Positions 33,067-44,627 of a DNA stretch of 64,000 bases are shown here, piece by piece (within the stretch, counting starts at the first letter, position 1; each line of letters starts with the position of its first letter). Source of the stretch: Henckelia pumila (lineage: Eukaryota > Streptophyta > Magnoliopsida > Lamiales > Gesneriaceae); NCBI RefSeq assembly GCF_033568475.1, contig NC_133122.1, positions 159,891,361 through 159,955,360 on the forward strand. The letters are read 5' to 3'. The translations under genes and the position numbers were made by a program. Under the pieces are notes generated by a model that did not search any database, was not told the DNA's origin, and worked only from the letters and a program-made list of their open reading frames with translations.

Positions 33067-33878
33067 TGTGTGGGGTTGAGAGAAATCTTGACCTCCCTTA
33101 CCAAGTATGTGCAAGATGGGTTGAGTATTACCTGACCTCCTTGCGGCATAGTGCACTGCAGCCATGATCATGATCTAAATTACAGAGTCACAATCCATGG
33201 ATCTAAGTTCACATATTTATGTCTATGTTTCCGTAAAGTTTACTCAGTTATATTTCTTATGTTCGACTTAGCTAAGCATATGTTTCATTCATGTTCACTC
33301 ATTTCATTCAGAAATCATTTATTTAAGTCAAGGGCACAAAATTATTTTATTACAAGTTATTTTTAATCTGTCTGTGCTTGTATTTATGTAGTACTCATTA
33401 TCCCCCCATATTCTTGCTGAGTCTGTTAGACTCACTACACATATTGTTTTTCAGGTGAGGAGTTTTTCACTGAGATCGAGGGGCAGGATCCCCAGGGCGA
33501 GGCCACCGGTGGTGCAGGCCCTTGACCAGCGTGCTTTTAGTTGTTTCGCAAACTCTGATGTTTTTTTTAATTTTATTCATGAGTTGTATTATTCTATACA
33601 CTATCAGTCATTCGCAGGATGTGTTTTTCCTGCTTTAGAGTATTTGGCATGTAAACTTAACATTTTATTTTTTCGCAACTGTGTGGGATTAATTTCCCTT
33701 TTCTGGATTCTATACTATCGTATTTGGATCTTTATCTCGTGTTTACTTTATTTTGATTTGAATTGCTGACTGTGTCAGTTAGGCTTACAATATTTTAAAG
33801 TAAGTCATGGAATTGTTTTAAAGAATTCCGCAGATTCTTTATTTATTATTTATATTTTAGAGGGTTATGGTCGTCTCA

Positions 33879-35265
33879 AATATCATATCTGTTCTCATGC
33901 ATATGTAGCTTGAAATCTGTGATCAGAGCAGGTGGTAATTAAGAATAGGGTTTCTTGAATTACACCTTTGATGCAACTACATCATGACACATATTTATCG
34001 ATTCAATGACAACTCTCGATAAACCAATAGTTGTCTAATCGGTCGGGATATATAAGTTGAAGGGACCGTACTGTACGCTAACCATAATTGATTGGTTCTT
34101 GCAGGCACTATCATTGATACCTAGGGATTCATGTAAGCGATGTTGTTAGACGTTTAACATGACTGGTTGAGTACCATCAGATTTGAGTTTTCTGATGTTC
34201 TTATTATCAAGAAGTTGATAAATAAGAATGGAGATAAATAGGGTATGCTCATATAAGAGACTTGTTGATCCCGAATCATATGGAGATGTGAACCCACTAC
34301 TAGTTGTATCATTGAACCATTGAGGGTCACACAAGTACTAGCATTTTAGATCCCGTTGAAATTAAAATTAGTTCAATGTGTTGAACAATTTATAAATGAG
34401 TTTATAAGTAAAATAAATTAGAATTATGACTTCTAATAGAGAATAAAAGGGAAAGTAACTTTTAATTTGTGAATGTGTTCCAAGATTAAAAGTTGACTTG
34501 AATAAATTATTAGTTTTTTAAAATGGTAATTTTTGAAACTATTATTATGAAGTTAATTAAATTAATTCAAGAGTTGAATTAGTTTGACACTAGTGGATTT
34601 GTATAGTCCAAATAATTATATTAATTCAAGTGTTGGATTAGTTAAACACTATTGGATCTTGTAGAGCCCAAATAGAAATAGTGTTAAATAATTATTATAC
34701 TAGTGGGCTTGAATGAGTTCAAGTTAGATTTAATTAATTATTTAAACTTAAATGAGTTTGAGTTTAATAATTATTTAAATATTAAGTTCATGATCTATGT
34801 ACGTATATATTTGATATATATATATATATATATATATGCATGCAATATATATATGTGAGAGAGAATATGAAAGGTTAAAAAATTTGATATAATTTTCCAT
34901 GCATGATTTAATTGTTTAATTAATCTTTGACCATGATTATTTGATAATCAATATTCCTCCTCAATATATACATATGTCCGTGCACTTAAAAAAAAAATTC
35001 TCTTCAATTTTGTCTTTCACTTTTGGGAGAAAAGGCAAGAAAAATCTCAATGAAAAATATTCTAAATATTCTAGTGCATATTTATGGTAGATCTAGTTTG
35101 ACTAGTCGTGAACCTAATTTGAAGAGGATACCATTTTTGAACAAGGTGTGTTCTTGGATGCTTAAATCCATTTGAGCAAGGTGTGCTACACAAGTTCTCG
35201 ATTTTTTTAATAAAATTTTTAAATTTTCGCTGCCTTACCGGGCACGAGGTAACCAATCCCCTACA
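33879..35265 (+). repeat. 5' LTR of copia 1, second part
   Basis: From the LTR1 target duplication to the LTR end CCCCTACA. It aligns with 44628-46297. It lacks about 130 bp that the 3' LTR has at 46081-46220. A TA microsatellite lies at about 34810-34838. A region of long ATTAATTCAAG-type short repeats is shared by both LTRs. Confidence 0.85.
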
Positions 35266-35266
35266 G

Positions 35267-35279
35267 TGGTATCAGAGCC
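35267..35279 (+). promoter_or_regulatory. Primer-binding site of copia 1
   Basis: TGGTATCAGAGCC, one base after the 5' LTR, is complementary to the 3' end of initiator methionine tRNA and is the standard primer site for plant copia reverse transcription. Confidence 0.92.
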
Positions 35280-36958
35280 AGGTTACTCTTTTGTGTAGAA
35301 TTTGTTGAATATTATGTTGAGGTCAATTTCTAACCACATGAGAGAATCATTTTCATCGACTTAGGGGCTGTTTTTAAGAAATTGTTTTTGAAATACGGGG
35401 CTGCCCATTTTGGGCAGCAAGGGGCAGCCCTCATCTGCCCGACGGGCAGCCCACTTATAATAATAATTATAAAAAAATTAGTTGATTGGCGGGAATCCGA
35501 CGATAGAGCTCCGACAACGACTATGACGACTTGGGTTTCCAAAAGGTGTTTCAGGATATCAAGTGTCATGGGCCCTAAGTTAGAATTAAAGTGGTTGATT
35601 TTTGTGAAAAATCAAATTTTATAAATTATGTATTTTCTCATAAAATAAATAATTAAAGTGGGACTTTGATTATTTATAGTAAATTGTGATTTACAAGAAA
35701 TTCGGTTATAAATAAATTAATTGGAACGTAAACAAATATGTTTTTTTTAATTTTGTTAATTTAATTTATAATTGTGGCGGTTAGTGATTGGACTAAGATA
35801 TATAATATAATTTGATCAATTTATTATTGTGATAATTAATTGATGGTGTATGATATGTGATATTATGCATGAAGGATGATCAAAAGCCCAAGCCCAATTT
35901 TCTAGATGTATGCTAGGATATTTTATGTTGAATAAGTTGTAATAATTATCAAATTTAAATTGGGCTTGGTTTATAGCCCGTTCCCACTCCATGAGATCTA
36001 TCCCTATTTGCCATGAATATTTTAATGTAAAATATTTGATATTGGAAGATCAAGATTGGAATATGGTGGGCCATGATGAATTATGAAGATCCAAGACATG
36101 TAAATATTGGAAGCTTATGTAATTGTTGCATTTGCATCCCGTGCATTTCTTAGGATTGGACCTAAAATAGTATTGGGGCGATTGATCATCCTTATTAATT
36201 TACTGTTTATAATATATGCATGATATATTATAAATAATGAGTATGTGCGTTATTATTTTATAATAACAAAGTTGCATGAATTCGATAATCATACAAACAA
36301 ACATGGCGAGCTTTAAAAATTAATGATGAGAGCATTTTGAAATTAAAACCCTCATTTTGAATTAGATTCAAAATTTATATTAAGCCCGAAAAGAGGAATT
36401 ATAAATTTGTTTATAATTTCCTTGTCTTTCATCGACAATTGGTGCATGATGAACTGTACCCGTATTCAATGCTCGACTCATATTATTGGGGGGGCTTGGA
36501 TGCCGGAAAGCTGTGACATCCATTGAAATGGTGATGTGAACTACGTGAAACTCCCATGAATTCGGCTCATATTATTGGGGGAACTCATGGAAATCGTCCA
36601 GTAAGGTTCAATATCGATGGGTAAGGCTTGACACGTAAAGTTGAACGACGCCATATTATTGGATCCTAATCAAGCGTGAGAAAAAAGTTTACGCAAGGGT
36701 TGCATAGAGATGCAATTGGAAACTACCTCTTAAGAATTGTGATTGGCTGATATTATTCGGGAATATGATTGGCTAATTGGACCTTACGTACCTACTGAGA
36801 AAATGTGTTTCCCGTTTTTCACTAGAGGGTAGTGAAAATGTCAAAACAGTGGGAGCAAGAATTTATAAAGTAAAATTTCATACTTTATATCTTAATAAAT
36901 ATTTTAAAATAGTCATTCACATTTATCTGTTATTATTTTTCAGTACAAAATTTTTGAC
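35280..36958 (+). other. Untranslated leader of copia 1
   Basis: About 1.68 kb before the gag start, without coding sequence. It opens with a palindrome-rich cluster of GGGCTGCCC/GGGCAGCC words (35398-35453), then an AT-rich middle. At its end are four spaced copies of a CATATTATTGGG motif (36479, 36568, 36652 and, as GATATTATTCGGG, 36749). The same arrangement occurs in copia 2. Confidence 0.7.
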
Positions 36959-39900
36959 ATGTCATCAATTCGCAATCTGTTATCTGCAATACTCGACAAA
37001 CATGTACTGTCTGGTCCAAAGTACCTCGTTTGGCTTAGAAATCTGAAAATCATCTTGAACTCGGAGAGGATTGCATATAAACTTGATGAGTCGCCCCCTG
37101 CAAAGGCTCCGACTGGATGTAGCCCTGAGGAGCTACAGACTTACATGGATTGGTGTGACCATGACTTGAAAGCCAAGTGTTATATACAGACTTCTATGAA
37201 TGATGAGCTGCAGTGGCGTTTTGAGGGTGCAATGCATGCTGCTGAAATTCATTTGCATCTCAAATAACTTTTTGGTAAGCAAACAAGCCCGCTTCGACAT
37301 GCGACTGTCAAGGAGCTGATCACTTTGCGCATGCGAGATTGGACTTCGGTCCATGAGCATGGTGTAAGGATGATTGAGCTTGTGGAAAAATCTCGTTGGC
37401 ATGGATTTTGTGTTACCAGCCGAGTTGACCACATACATGTTGCTCTTGTCACTGCCAATCTTGTTTGACCCTTTTGTGGTGAACTTAAACATGAACAAGT
37501 TAGATCCGACCCTTGAGGAGTTGGTTAGCATGCTTTTTATGTATGATTCCACGATCAAGAAAGAGAAGTCGGTTATTTATGTGGGTTCCTCATCTGGTGC
37601 GAAGAGAGGACCACGTGGGAAGGGAAATAAGCGTTTTTTCCATCATCCCAAGAAGAACGTGCCCTTGAAGAGGCAAGCTCTGAGTCCCGTTGTGGCAGCC
37701 ACACTAGTTAAGGCTGACAAGAAAACTGACGTCTGTCATTACTACAAGAAGCCTGTATATTGGAGGAGTAACTGCAAGGAATATCTTTCCCAGAATGGTT
37801 CTGGAAAGGGTATGTTCTACATTGAAGTAAACATTTCAATTAACTTTTCTTCTTGGGTATTGGATACCGGCTGTGGCTTACATCTCTGTAATGATTTGCA
37901 GGTGATGACAAGAAGTAGGAGACTCAGAGAAGGTGAGACCTTCTTGAGGATGGGCAATGGGGAAAGAGTTGCTTTCAAAGCTGTGGGAGATGTTTACTTA
38001 TTGTTGAACAATGATTTTAAATTAATTTTGAGAGATGTTTTGTTTGTACCAGATTTGGTGAAAAACATTGTTTCCATTTTTATGCTTGATAAAGATGGAT
38101 ATTCTTGTTTATTTGGCAAAAGTGTTTGCAATATTTGCAAGAATGAATGTTTAATTGGTACATGCATTTTGGAAAACGATCTCTATAATTTAAAATTTAA
38201 AGATATTCCATTGTTATAATGTCCAAGAAATATCAATAACACACAAGCAAAAACTAGATACTCTGAATCCGACACACTTGTGTCATGCTCCATTAGGTCA
38301 TATTTCCCTAAGAAGGATGAACAAGCTAGTGGGAGAAGACATGTTTGATATGTCTGATATTAATTCTCTTACTACTTGTAAACCCAGTCTAAAATAAAAG
38401 ATGACCAAAATTCCCTTTAAGGGCCATGTGGAGCGAGCCAATGAACTGTTGGATTTGATCCATACAGATATGTGTAGTCCATTTAGCATTACCCCTAAGC
38501 ATGGACAGTCCTACTTCATCACCTTTACTGATGATTTCTCAAGGTATGAGTATGTGTATTCGATGAAATATAAATCTGAAGCTTTCGAAAATTTCAAAAA
38601 ATTCAGAAATAAAGTAGAAAACCAGTTGGGACGAACCATCAAGGCACTTTGATCGGATCGAGGTGGTGAGTACTTGAGTGCTGAATTCCAAGAGTATCTT
38701 AGGGAGAATGTGATTATCTCGTAGTGGACTCCGCCTCCTACACCTTAGTTGAATGGTGTTTCATAATGTCATAACCGGACTTTGATGGACATGGTTCGGT
38801 ATATGATGGGGTTCACGGAGTTGCCGCCATCCTTTTGAGGATATGCACTTGAAACAGTAAACAATGTCCATTCAAAGGCAGTTGATAAGACATCATATGA
38901 GATATGGATGTGAAAGCCTCCTAGGTATTCTTATCTTAGAATATTGGGGTGTCCTGCTTATGTGAAGCAGACAGTGGGAGATAAATTGGATGCTCGATCC
39001 ATTTTATGCTACTTTGTGGGATATCCAAGGAATTTGGTTTGATATTATTTCTATCATCCCAAAGAAACAAAGGTGTTTATTTCTAGGAATGCAACCTTCT
39101 TGGAGAAGGAATTTCTATTGGATAGAAAATGGGAGATGATAGAACTTGAAGAGGTTCGAGAAACACTCAGTTTTAGAGCCCATACCCGAACAACCAAGAG
39201 AGGAGATACAAGCTCCTATAAGATCCGAGAGGATATCGAGTCCACCTATGAGGTATGCTATACTTATTGTAGAGGGCCAAGATGAGCCTGACCATGGATG
39301 TGATCCAAGGACCTTCAAGAAAACGTTGTCTGATGCGGATTCATCCAAGTGGCTTGAAGCTATGGAATCTGAGATGAATTCTATGTATTCGAACCAAGTG
39401 TGGAATCTTGTGGATCCACCTGAGGGAATTGTTCCTATATGGTGTAAATGGATTTACAAGAGGAAACATGGGGCGGATGGGAAGGTGATGACCTTCAAGG
39501 CACGATTGTTAGCAAAATGGTATACTAAAAAACAAGGAGTTGACTTTGAGAAAACTTTTTCTCCAGTCGCAATGTTCAAGTATATAAGGATTATGTTTGC
39601 CATAACAGAATGGTATGACTATGAAATATGGCAGATGGATGTGAAGACGACTTTTCTTAATGGAGATATTAAGGAAGAGATTTACTTGTCTCACCCTCAA
39701 GGGTTTACATCTATCAGAAGTGAGCATAAGATATGCAAACTTCAGAGATCTATTTATGGTTTCAAACAGGGATATAGGAGCTGGAACCTCAGATTTGATG
39801 GTACAATCAAAGAGTTTGGATTTACTAAGAATCCTGAGGAACTCTGTGTGTATAAAAAGGTCAATGGGAGTGCTGTGACATTCCTGGTACTTTATGTTGA

Positions 39901-40905
39901 TGACATTCTACTCATTGGGAATGATGTAGGAATGTTGCAATCAACTAAATTATGATTAGCGAGTAAGTTCTCGATGAAGTACTTGGGTGAAGCATATTTT
40001 GTATTGAGAATACAGATCTATCGGGATAGATCGAAAAGATTGCTTGGTCTCACCCAGTCTGCATACATTGGTACCATCGTGAAGATGTTCTCGATGGAAG
40101 AGACCAAGAGAGGACATCTACCAATGTGTCATGGAGTGCCTCTATCCAAGTCCATGTCTCCCAAGAATGATGTCGAGATAGAGGTGATGACACACATTCC
40201 ATATGCATCTGCTATTGGTATTATCATGTATGCGATGATATCTACACGTCCTGACATGGCATTTGCACTGAGTTTTGCAAGTAGATATCAATCGAACCCT
40301 GGTCTTCCACACTGGAAAGCTGTGAAGCCATCCTCAAGTACATGAGAAGGACTAAGAATATGTTCTTGGTCTATGGGGGTGGAGAACTGAAATTGAAAGG
40401 CTATATCGACTCTAGCTTCCAAAGAGATATTGATGATTCGAAGTCAACTTCAGGGTTTGTATTCATGCTCAATGGTGCTGCTGTCTCTTGGAAGAGTTCC
40501 AAGCAAAACAACACTGTGGATTCCACCACTGAGGCCGAATACATTGCTATATCCGATGCAGCAAAGGAAGCTGTTTGGATAAGGAATTTCATCAAAGAGT
40601 TGGACGTTATTCCTAATGGAGTTGATCCAGTCCCGGTGTACTGTGAAAACACGGGCGTCGTTGCTCAGGAGAAAGAACCGAGGTTTCATCAGAAATCCAA
40701 ACATGTACTGAGAAAATACCACATCATCCGGGAAATTGTGGAAAGATGAGAGGTGTCGTTAGAAAGAATAGCCTCCACAGATAATGTTGCTGATCCACTA
40801 ACTAAGCCTTTATCAGGACCATTGTTCAAAAAGCATCGTGAATCAATGGGTTTGAATCATATGGGTAGTTGGATTTGGGAGATTGTTAGAGTAGGTGCCC
40901 GTCGA
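36959..40905 (+). pseudogene. Gag-pol of copia 1, heavily broken
   Basis: The order matches a Ty1-copia polyprotein: gag (from MSSIRNLLSAILDKHV), a zinc knuckle that has lost its second Cys (CHYYKKPVYWRSNC), protease (WVLDTGCG), integrase (HTDMCSPF through RSDRGGEY), reverse transcriptase (FSPVAMFKYIRIMFAI and YVDDILLIGND) and RNase H (TTEAEYIAISDAAKEAVWIR). Breaks include stops near 37265, 38217, 38397, 38650, 38722 and 38746, more near 38837 and 39952, and frameshifts near 37390 and 40340. It is the older relative of the copia 2 polyprotein, which reads through almost whole. Confidence 0.92.
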
Positions 40906-41345
40906 GCCAAGTGTTGGCCGATGGTCCTTGAGATAAATCTTGTATGACAATTTTTGTTTTAATAATAATTGAATTATTTAATTTTGCACATCTTTATCTG
41001 TATACCCATGCTAACTGCATAGATAAAGCCTTGAATATATAAATAGTAGAAAGAATATGAGATGGTCATGTGATGACTATCATGAAACTCATATTTAGAA
41101 TACTATATATTCTAAACTGTTCCTAGTCGATTCAGCCGCCAAAAATAAGGATAAAGGTCGCTTGAGCTTGAGACTAGTATCTGCGATGTGATTACCACGT
41201 TTCATTGGTAGGGAACATGGTGATGTCCAAGCATGCAAATAAGTGCTCCTTGTAGAGTGCACTGAACAACCCTCCCTAAAGGACTTTTCAAGTGGTTCTT
41301 ATTTATCGAGTGGAAATCTCCTAGTTTATGGTTGTACTCCATTAG

Positions 41346-44300
41346 TGTAATACCCGAAAAATCCATAAATCTATTCATGATTTATTAATTGAATTATAAA
41401 TGGATTTTAAGTTACTTTATTTTATTATTTATTATTTAAATGATAAGATTTTATGTGTTGTATAAATAATTTTAAAGTTGATATTTTATGTGTTTAAATA
41501 TACGTTTATTTATTATGTTAAATTATTTTAATTGTTTTATGCAATTTAATTATGAAGTGTAGAGTTATGATTTAAATTATTTGATCTTAGGTATATACCT
41601 AATATATATATTTATGCCTTACAAGATTTTTAAATTTTTTCACGATTGAATTAATTTTGGAGAGAAGGAACGAGACTAACCTATGCACGAGATCATAGAA
41701 AATATTCTTACGAGTATTTTGAGTATAATATTGCCATAGTTTTATTTTTAACCTCGAGTAGAGAATATCTCAATAATCCGATTTTAGGCGTATTGAACTG
41801 ACTATGTTTTATGTAGCCAACACCACACCTGTCGTATTAATTTCTATCATTTCCATCTATCTACCCTCTACCCCACTCCATTACTCTCTTGTCTCCTCTC
41901 TACCTCACGTAATTCCCCTATTCCTCTATCATTTTCCTTATCTTCTTCTTTGGAGTCTTTTTCTCCTGCGGTTCTTCATCTTCCAAGGTAATTCAAGCTT
42001 CCAAGTCCACTCGTGCCAAGGTTAGCTCGTTTCCAAGAATCCGGATAAACTCCATCTACGGTTAAGGCAAGTTTTTCAACAAGTATTTTAAGATTTTGAA
42101 ACTCATTCAAGATTATAATTATTTTAATATGAAAATGTATGTTGATGTGCATGTTTTAATGGTTTATGATTTTGAATAAGCATAAAATTACGAGTATCAA
42201 GTTGTGAAGTGTTGAAATTGTGAAGCGTGGTCGTTCTTGGCAAGTTTTTTTTATATATGTGTATAAAATAATGATTATTTTGAAGATTATGATGCTATTA
42301 AAAGTTTTAAAGGTGAGAAATTGATGTTTAATTGAAAGAAAATGAATTTTTGAGATTTTGAAGAAGTTGAGCAATTTTGATGGTAGTTACGGTTTAAAGG
42401 TTCTGAAGCAAAATCATTTAAAATCTTAGTGTTTGAAGTTAGTTAACCCATGTTCAATTACAAAAAAATGAGTTTTGATGATTTATGTTTGAAGTGTTGA
42501 AGTTGTATTTGGTGGCACTGGATTACCAATACTTGTTATGATTTTGAAGATAAAAATTAGTGTAGTAATCCAAATGATATGAGACATATTTTATTTGAAA
42601 AATAACTTATTTATCTACAACTTTTGTGTTTTAAGTTTTGTCAAAATCATTTTGAAAGATTGGCCAAAATTGCCCCGAAGTGTGTCGAGTGGTTTGAATT
42701 TTTGGCATTGACACATCTCGGGCGAATGAGCATAACTATTTACTAAAAAATTCAATTAAGGTGAGGCTTTTGGCATTAGAAAGAAAAGAGCAAGGGAGAC
42801 AACTTTTATGTTTACCACTTTTCTAAATTCTGATGGTAAAATAGAGTTTGTGTGCAAGAAAGTAGACACATCTGCGCAGGGCATGCGCACCCGCTCCAAA
42901 GAAGTGGCACGGCCACGCCTTGCCTTCGGAATTCCTTATTTTTTAATGTTATTTTAGGGTCCTAAATTCATGATTATGATCTTTTAAGGCTTCTAAAATA
43001 TATTTAAGAGTTTTTATGCAAAAAATTTCAAGTTTTAAGTCAAGAACGAAAATAACAACTTACGGGAATCGATTACGTTATGTGATGCATGTACATGTTT
43101 AAGTTTCATTCATGAAACCTATATTCAATATTAAAGTATGATTTTTATCATTTATGACATGCATGAAGTTATCGAGTAAAGTTTTATGTTCATGAATGAA
43201 AGTTTATGAAGGAAGTTACGATGATGATGATGCTTCATAATGAATGAATGTTATGATGAAATGATAAAATGATGAGACATGAAAGAATGATGTTAAAATG
43301 AAACATGGTATGATATGTTGATGCATGAAAATATTTTGATTTTTTATGTGTCTTTGTGGTGGCAGCACGGGACTGGTACTTCGGTGTGGGCTCCAGAGGG
43401 ACCTTTCCAAATATGGCTCAATGTACGGGTTAGGTACTCCGGAATGAGCTCCGGAGGGGCCTCCGAAAATGATTGAACGAATTTTTTGAGGCGTAATGCC
43501 ATATGGCTCAATGTACGGTTTAGGTACTCCAGGATGAGCTCTGGAGGGGCCTCCGAAAAGAAAGAAATGCTTGTTGATCAACAGGACCTACGAATGTGCC
43601 CATTATGAAGGTTGCCACAATTTCACATAATTCATCACTCAAAATGATAAGTTTTTATGTTATGTTCATGATTTATGTTCACGATTTAATGTTTGTCCAA
43701 GTTGCATGATTTTATTTATTAGATGTTAAGTGCAAATGTTTATTTAAGAATGAAATGGTAAAGTTTTGAGAATATGCATAAAGTCTATTTTCAAGATTTA
43801 AAGTTAAGTAAGTTGATGTCTATGTTTAAGTTCCTTGAATCTTTTAAGAGTTTTGAAGTTCATGTTCAAGATTTTAAGTTTAAAGTTCCATGGTGTTTAC
43901 GTTAAAGTTCCTCAAGTTCCAGGTATCATGTTATGTATGTTCAAGCTATTTTAAGTTTAAAGTATTTTGAAGCAATAATGATATCGATATGCATATTTTA
44001 ATCTTGCTGAGTCCTTTAGACTCACTATACTTGAATGGTGCAGATGGTTTAGCATTTTTGATTTAAAAAGATTTAGTAGCATGGCTAAAGAGTCCAAGAG
44101 GCGAAGACACTGCATGGAACGAAAGTTCTGAAGCTCTGATGTTTTTAAAGAAAAATATTCATATTTTTATTTACATAATGTTGTTACAATATTTATGCAC
44201 AATATTTAAAAGTAAAGATTTTACTATTTTCATTGTCAATATTTTAAATTCTGAGTTTAGAGGGATTCAAATGTTTCGTCTTTTAAATGTTCATTTCAAT

Positions 44301-44627
44301 TTGATATTTGTTATGGAAGCTCCTCGATTATTTGAAATGTATTTAATGTAGTAGTTTGTTTATAGTAACTCACATTACCTTATCCCATTTAAATATTAGT
44401 AGTAGGTTTTGCATGTCGTATTTTTAAAGATATTTGTTGTAGGATTGCATCGATATTTCTTTGACTTCGTGAACGTTCAGTCACGAGTTTTATTGTTATA
44501 AATTTATATTTTAAACTCTTTTGGAGTTAGTGTGATGCACTCCCTGTATTATTTTTAGTAAAGAAAATTTTTTTCACTCTTTTTCCGCAACTCTTTTATT
44601 AAATGTTATAAAATACGGGACGTCACA
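41346..44627 (+). mobile_element. Solo LTR2 in the copia 1 3' LTR (TSD ATTAG)
   Basis: Starts TGTAATACCCGAAAAATCC, ends ATACGGGACGTCACA, flanked by ATTAG at 41341-41345 and 44628-44632; 3282 bp. No coding sequence. The first bases and last bases (GTAATACCCG and CGGGACGTCACA) follow the usual pattern of long gypsy LTRs. The interrupted palindrome GCTGAGTCCTTTAGACTCAC lies near 44007, as in LTR1. A direct tandem duplication sits at 43408-43560. Confidence 0.88.
43408..43560 (+). repeat. Tandem duplication in LTR2 (about 91-bp period)
   Basis: Two copies starting at the words ATATGGCTCAATGTACGG (43411 and 43501) and containing GAGCTCCGGAGGGGCCTCCG or a close variant. The repeated core includes the palindrome-like CTCCGGAGGGGCCTCCG. 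Confidence 0.75.

Larger units (their letters stand above)
27607..33878 (+). mobile_element. Solo LTR1 inserted in the copia 1 5' LTR (TSD AATAT), hAT inside
   Basis: Starts TGTGACGCCTAGAATTT, ends GGTTATGGTCGTCTCA, and is flanked by AATAT at 27602-27606 and 33879-33883. Removing the hAT element and one copy of its duplication leaves about 2.97 kb. There is no coding region. The motif TTGCTGAGTCTGTTAGACTCAC near 33415 (an interrupted palindrome) also occurs in LTR2, a shared feature of long plant LTRs. Long LTRs of this size are typical of Tekay-like Ty3/gypsy elements, which is an inference. It contains three tandem copies of a GTGTATGTGTGGGG-type unit next to the hAT site. Confidence 0.85.

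Noticed and set aside
35267-35280. tRNA-like sequence TGGTATCAGAGCC
   Set aside because: It is a retrotransposon primer-binding site complementary to a tRNA, not a tRNA gene.
35396-35455. Rho-independent terminator
   Set aside because: The GC-rich palindromes lie in a plant retrotransposon leader, lack a following T-run, and bacterial termination does not apply.
37133-37558. Minus-strand ORF of 141 aa
   Set aside because: Antisense to copia 1 gag.
43216-43581. Minus-strand ORF of 121 aa with internal repeats
   Set aside because: It lies within solo LTR2; its repeated peptide reflects the tandem DNA duplication there.
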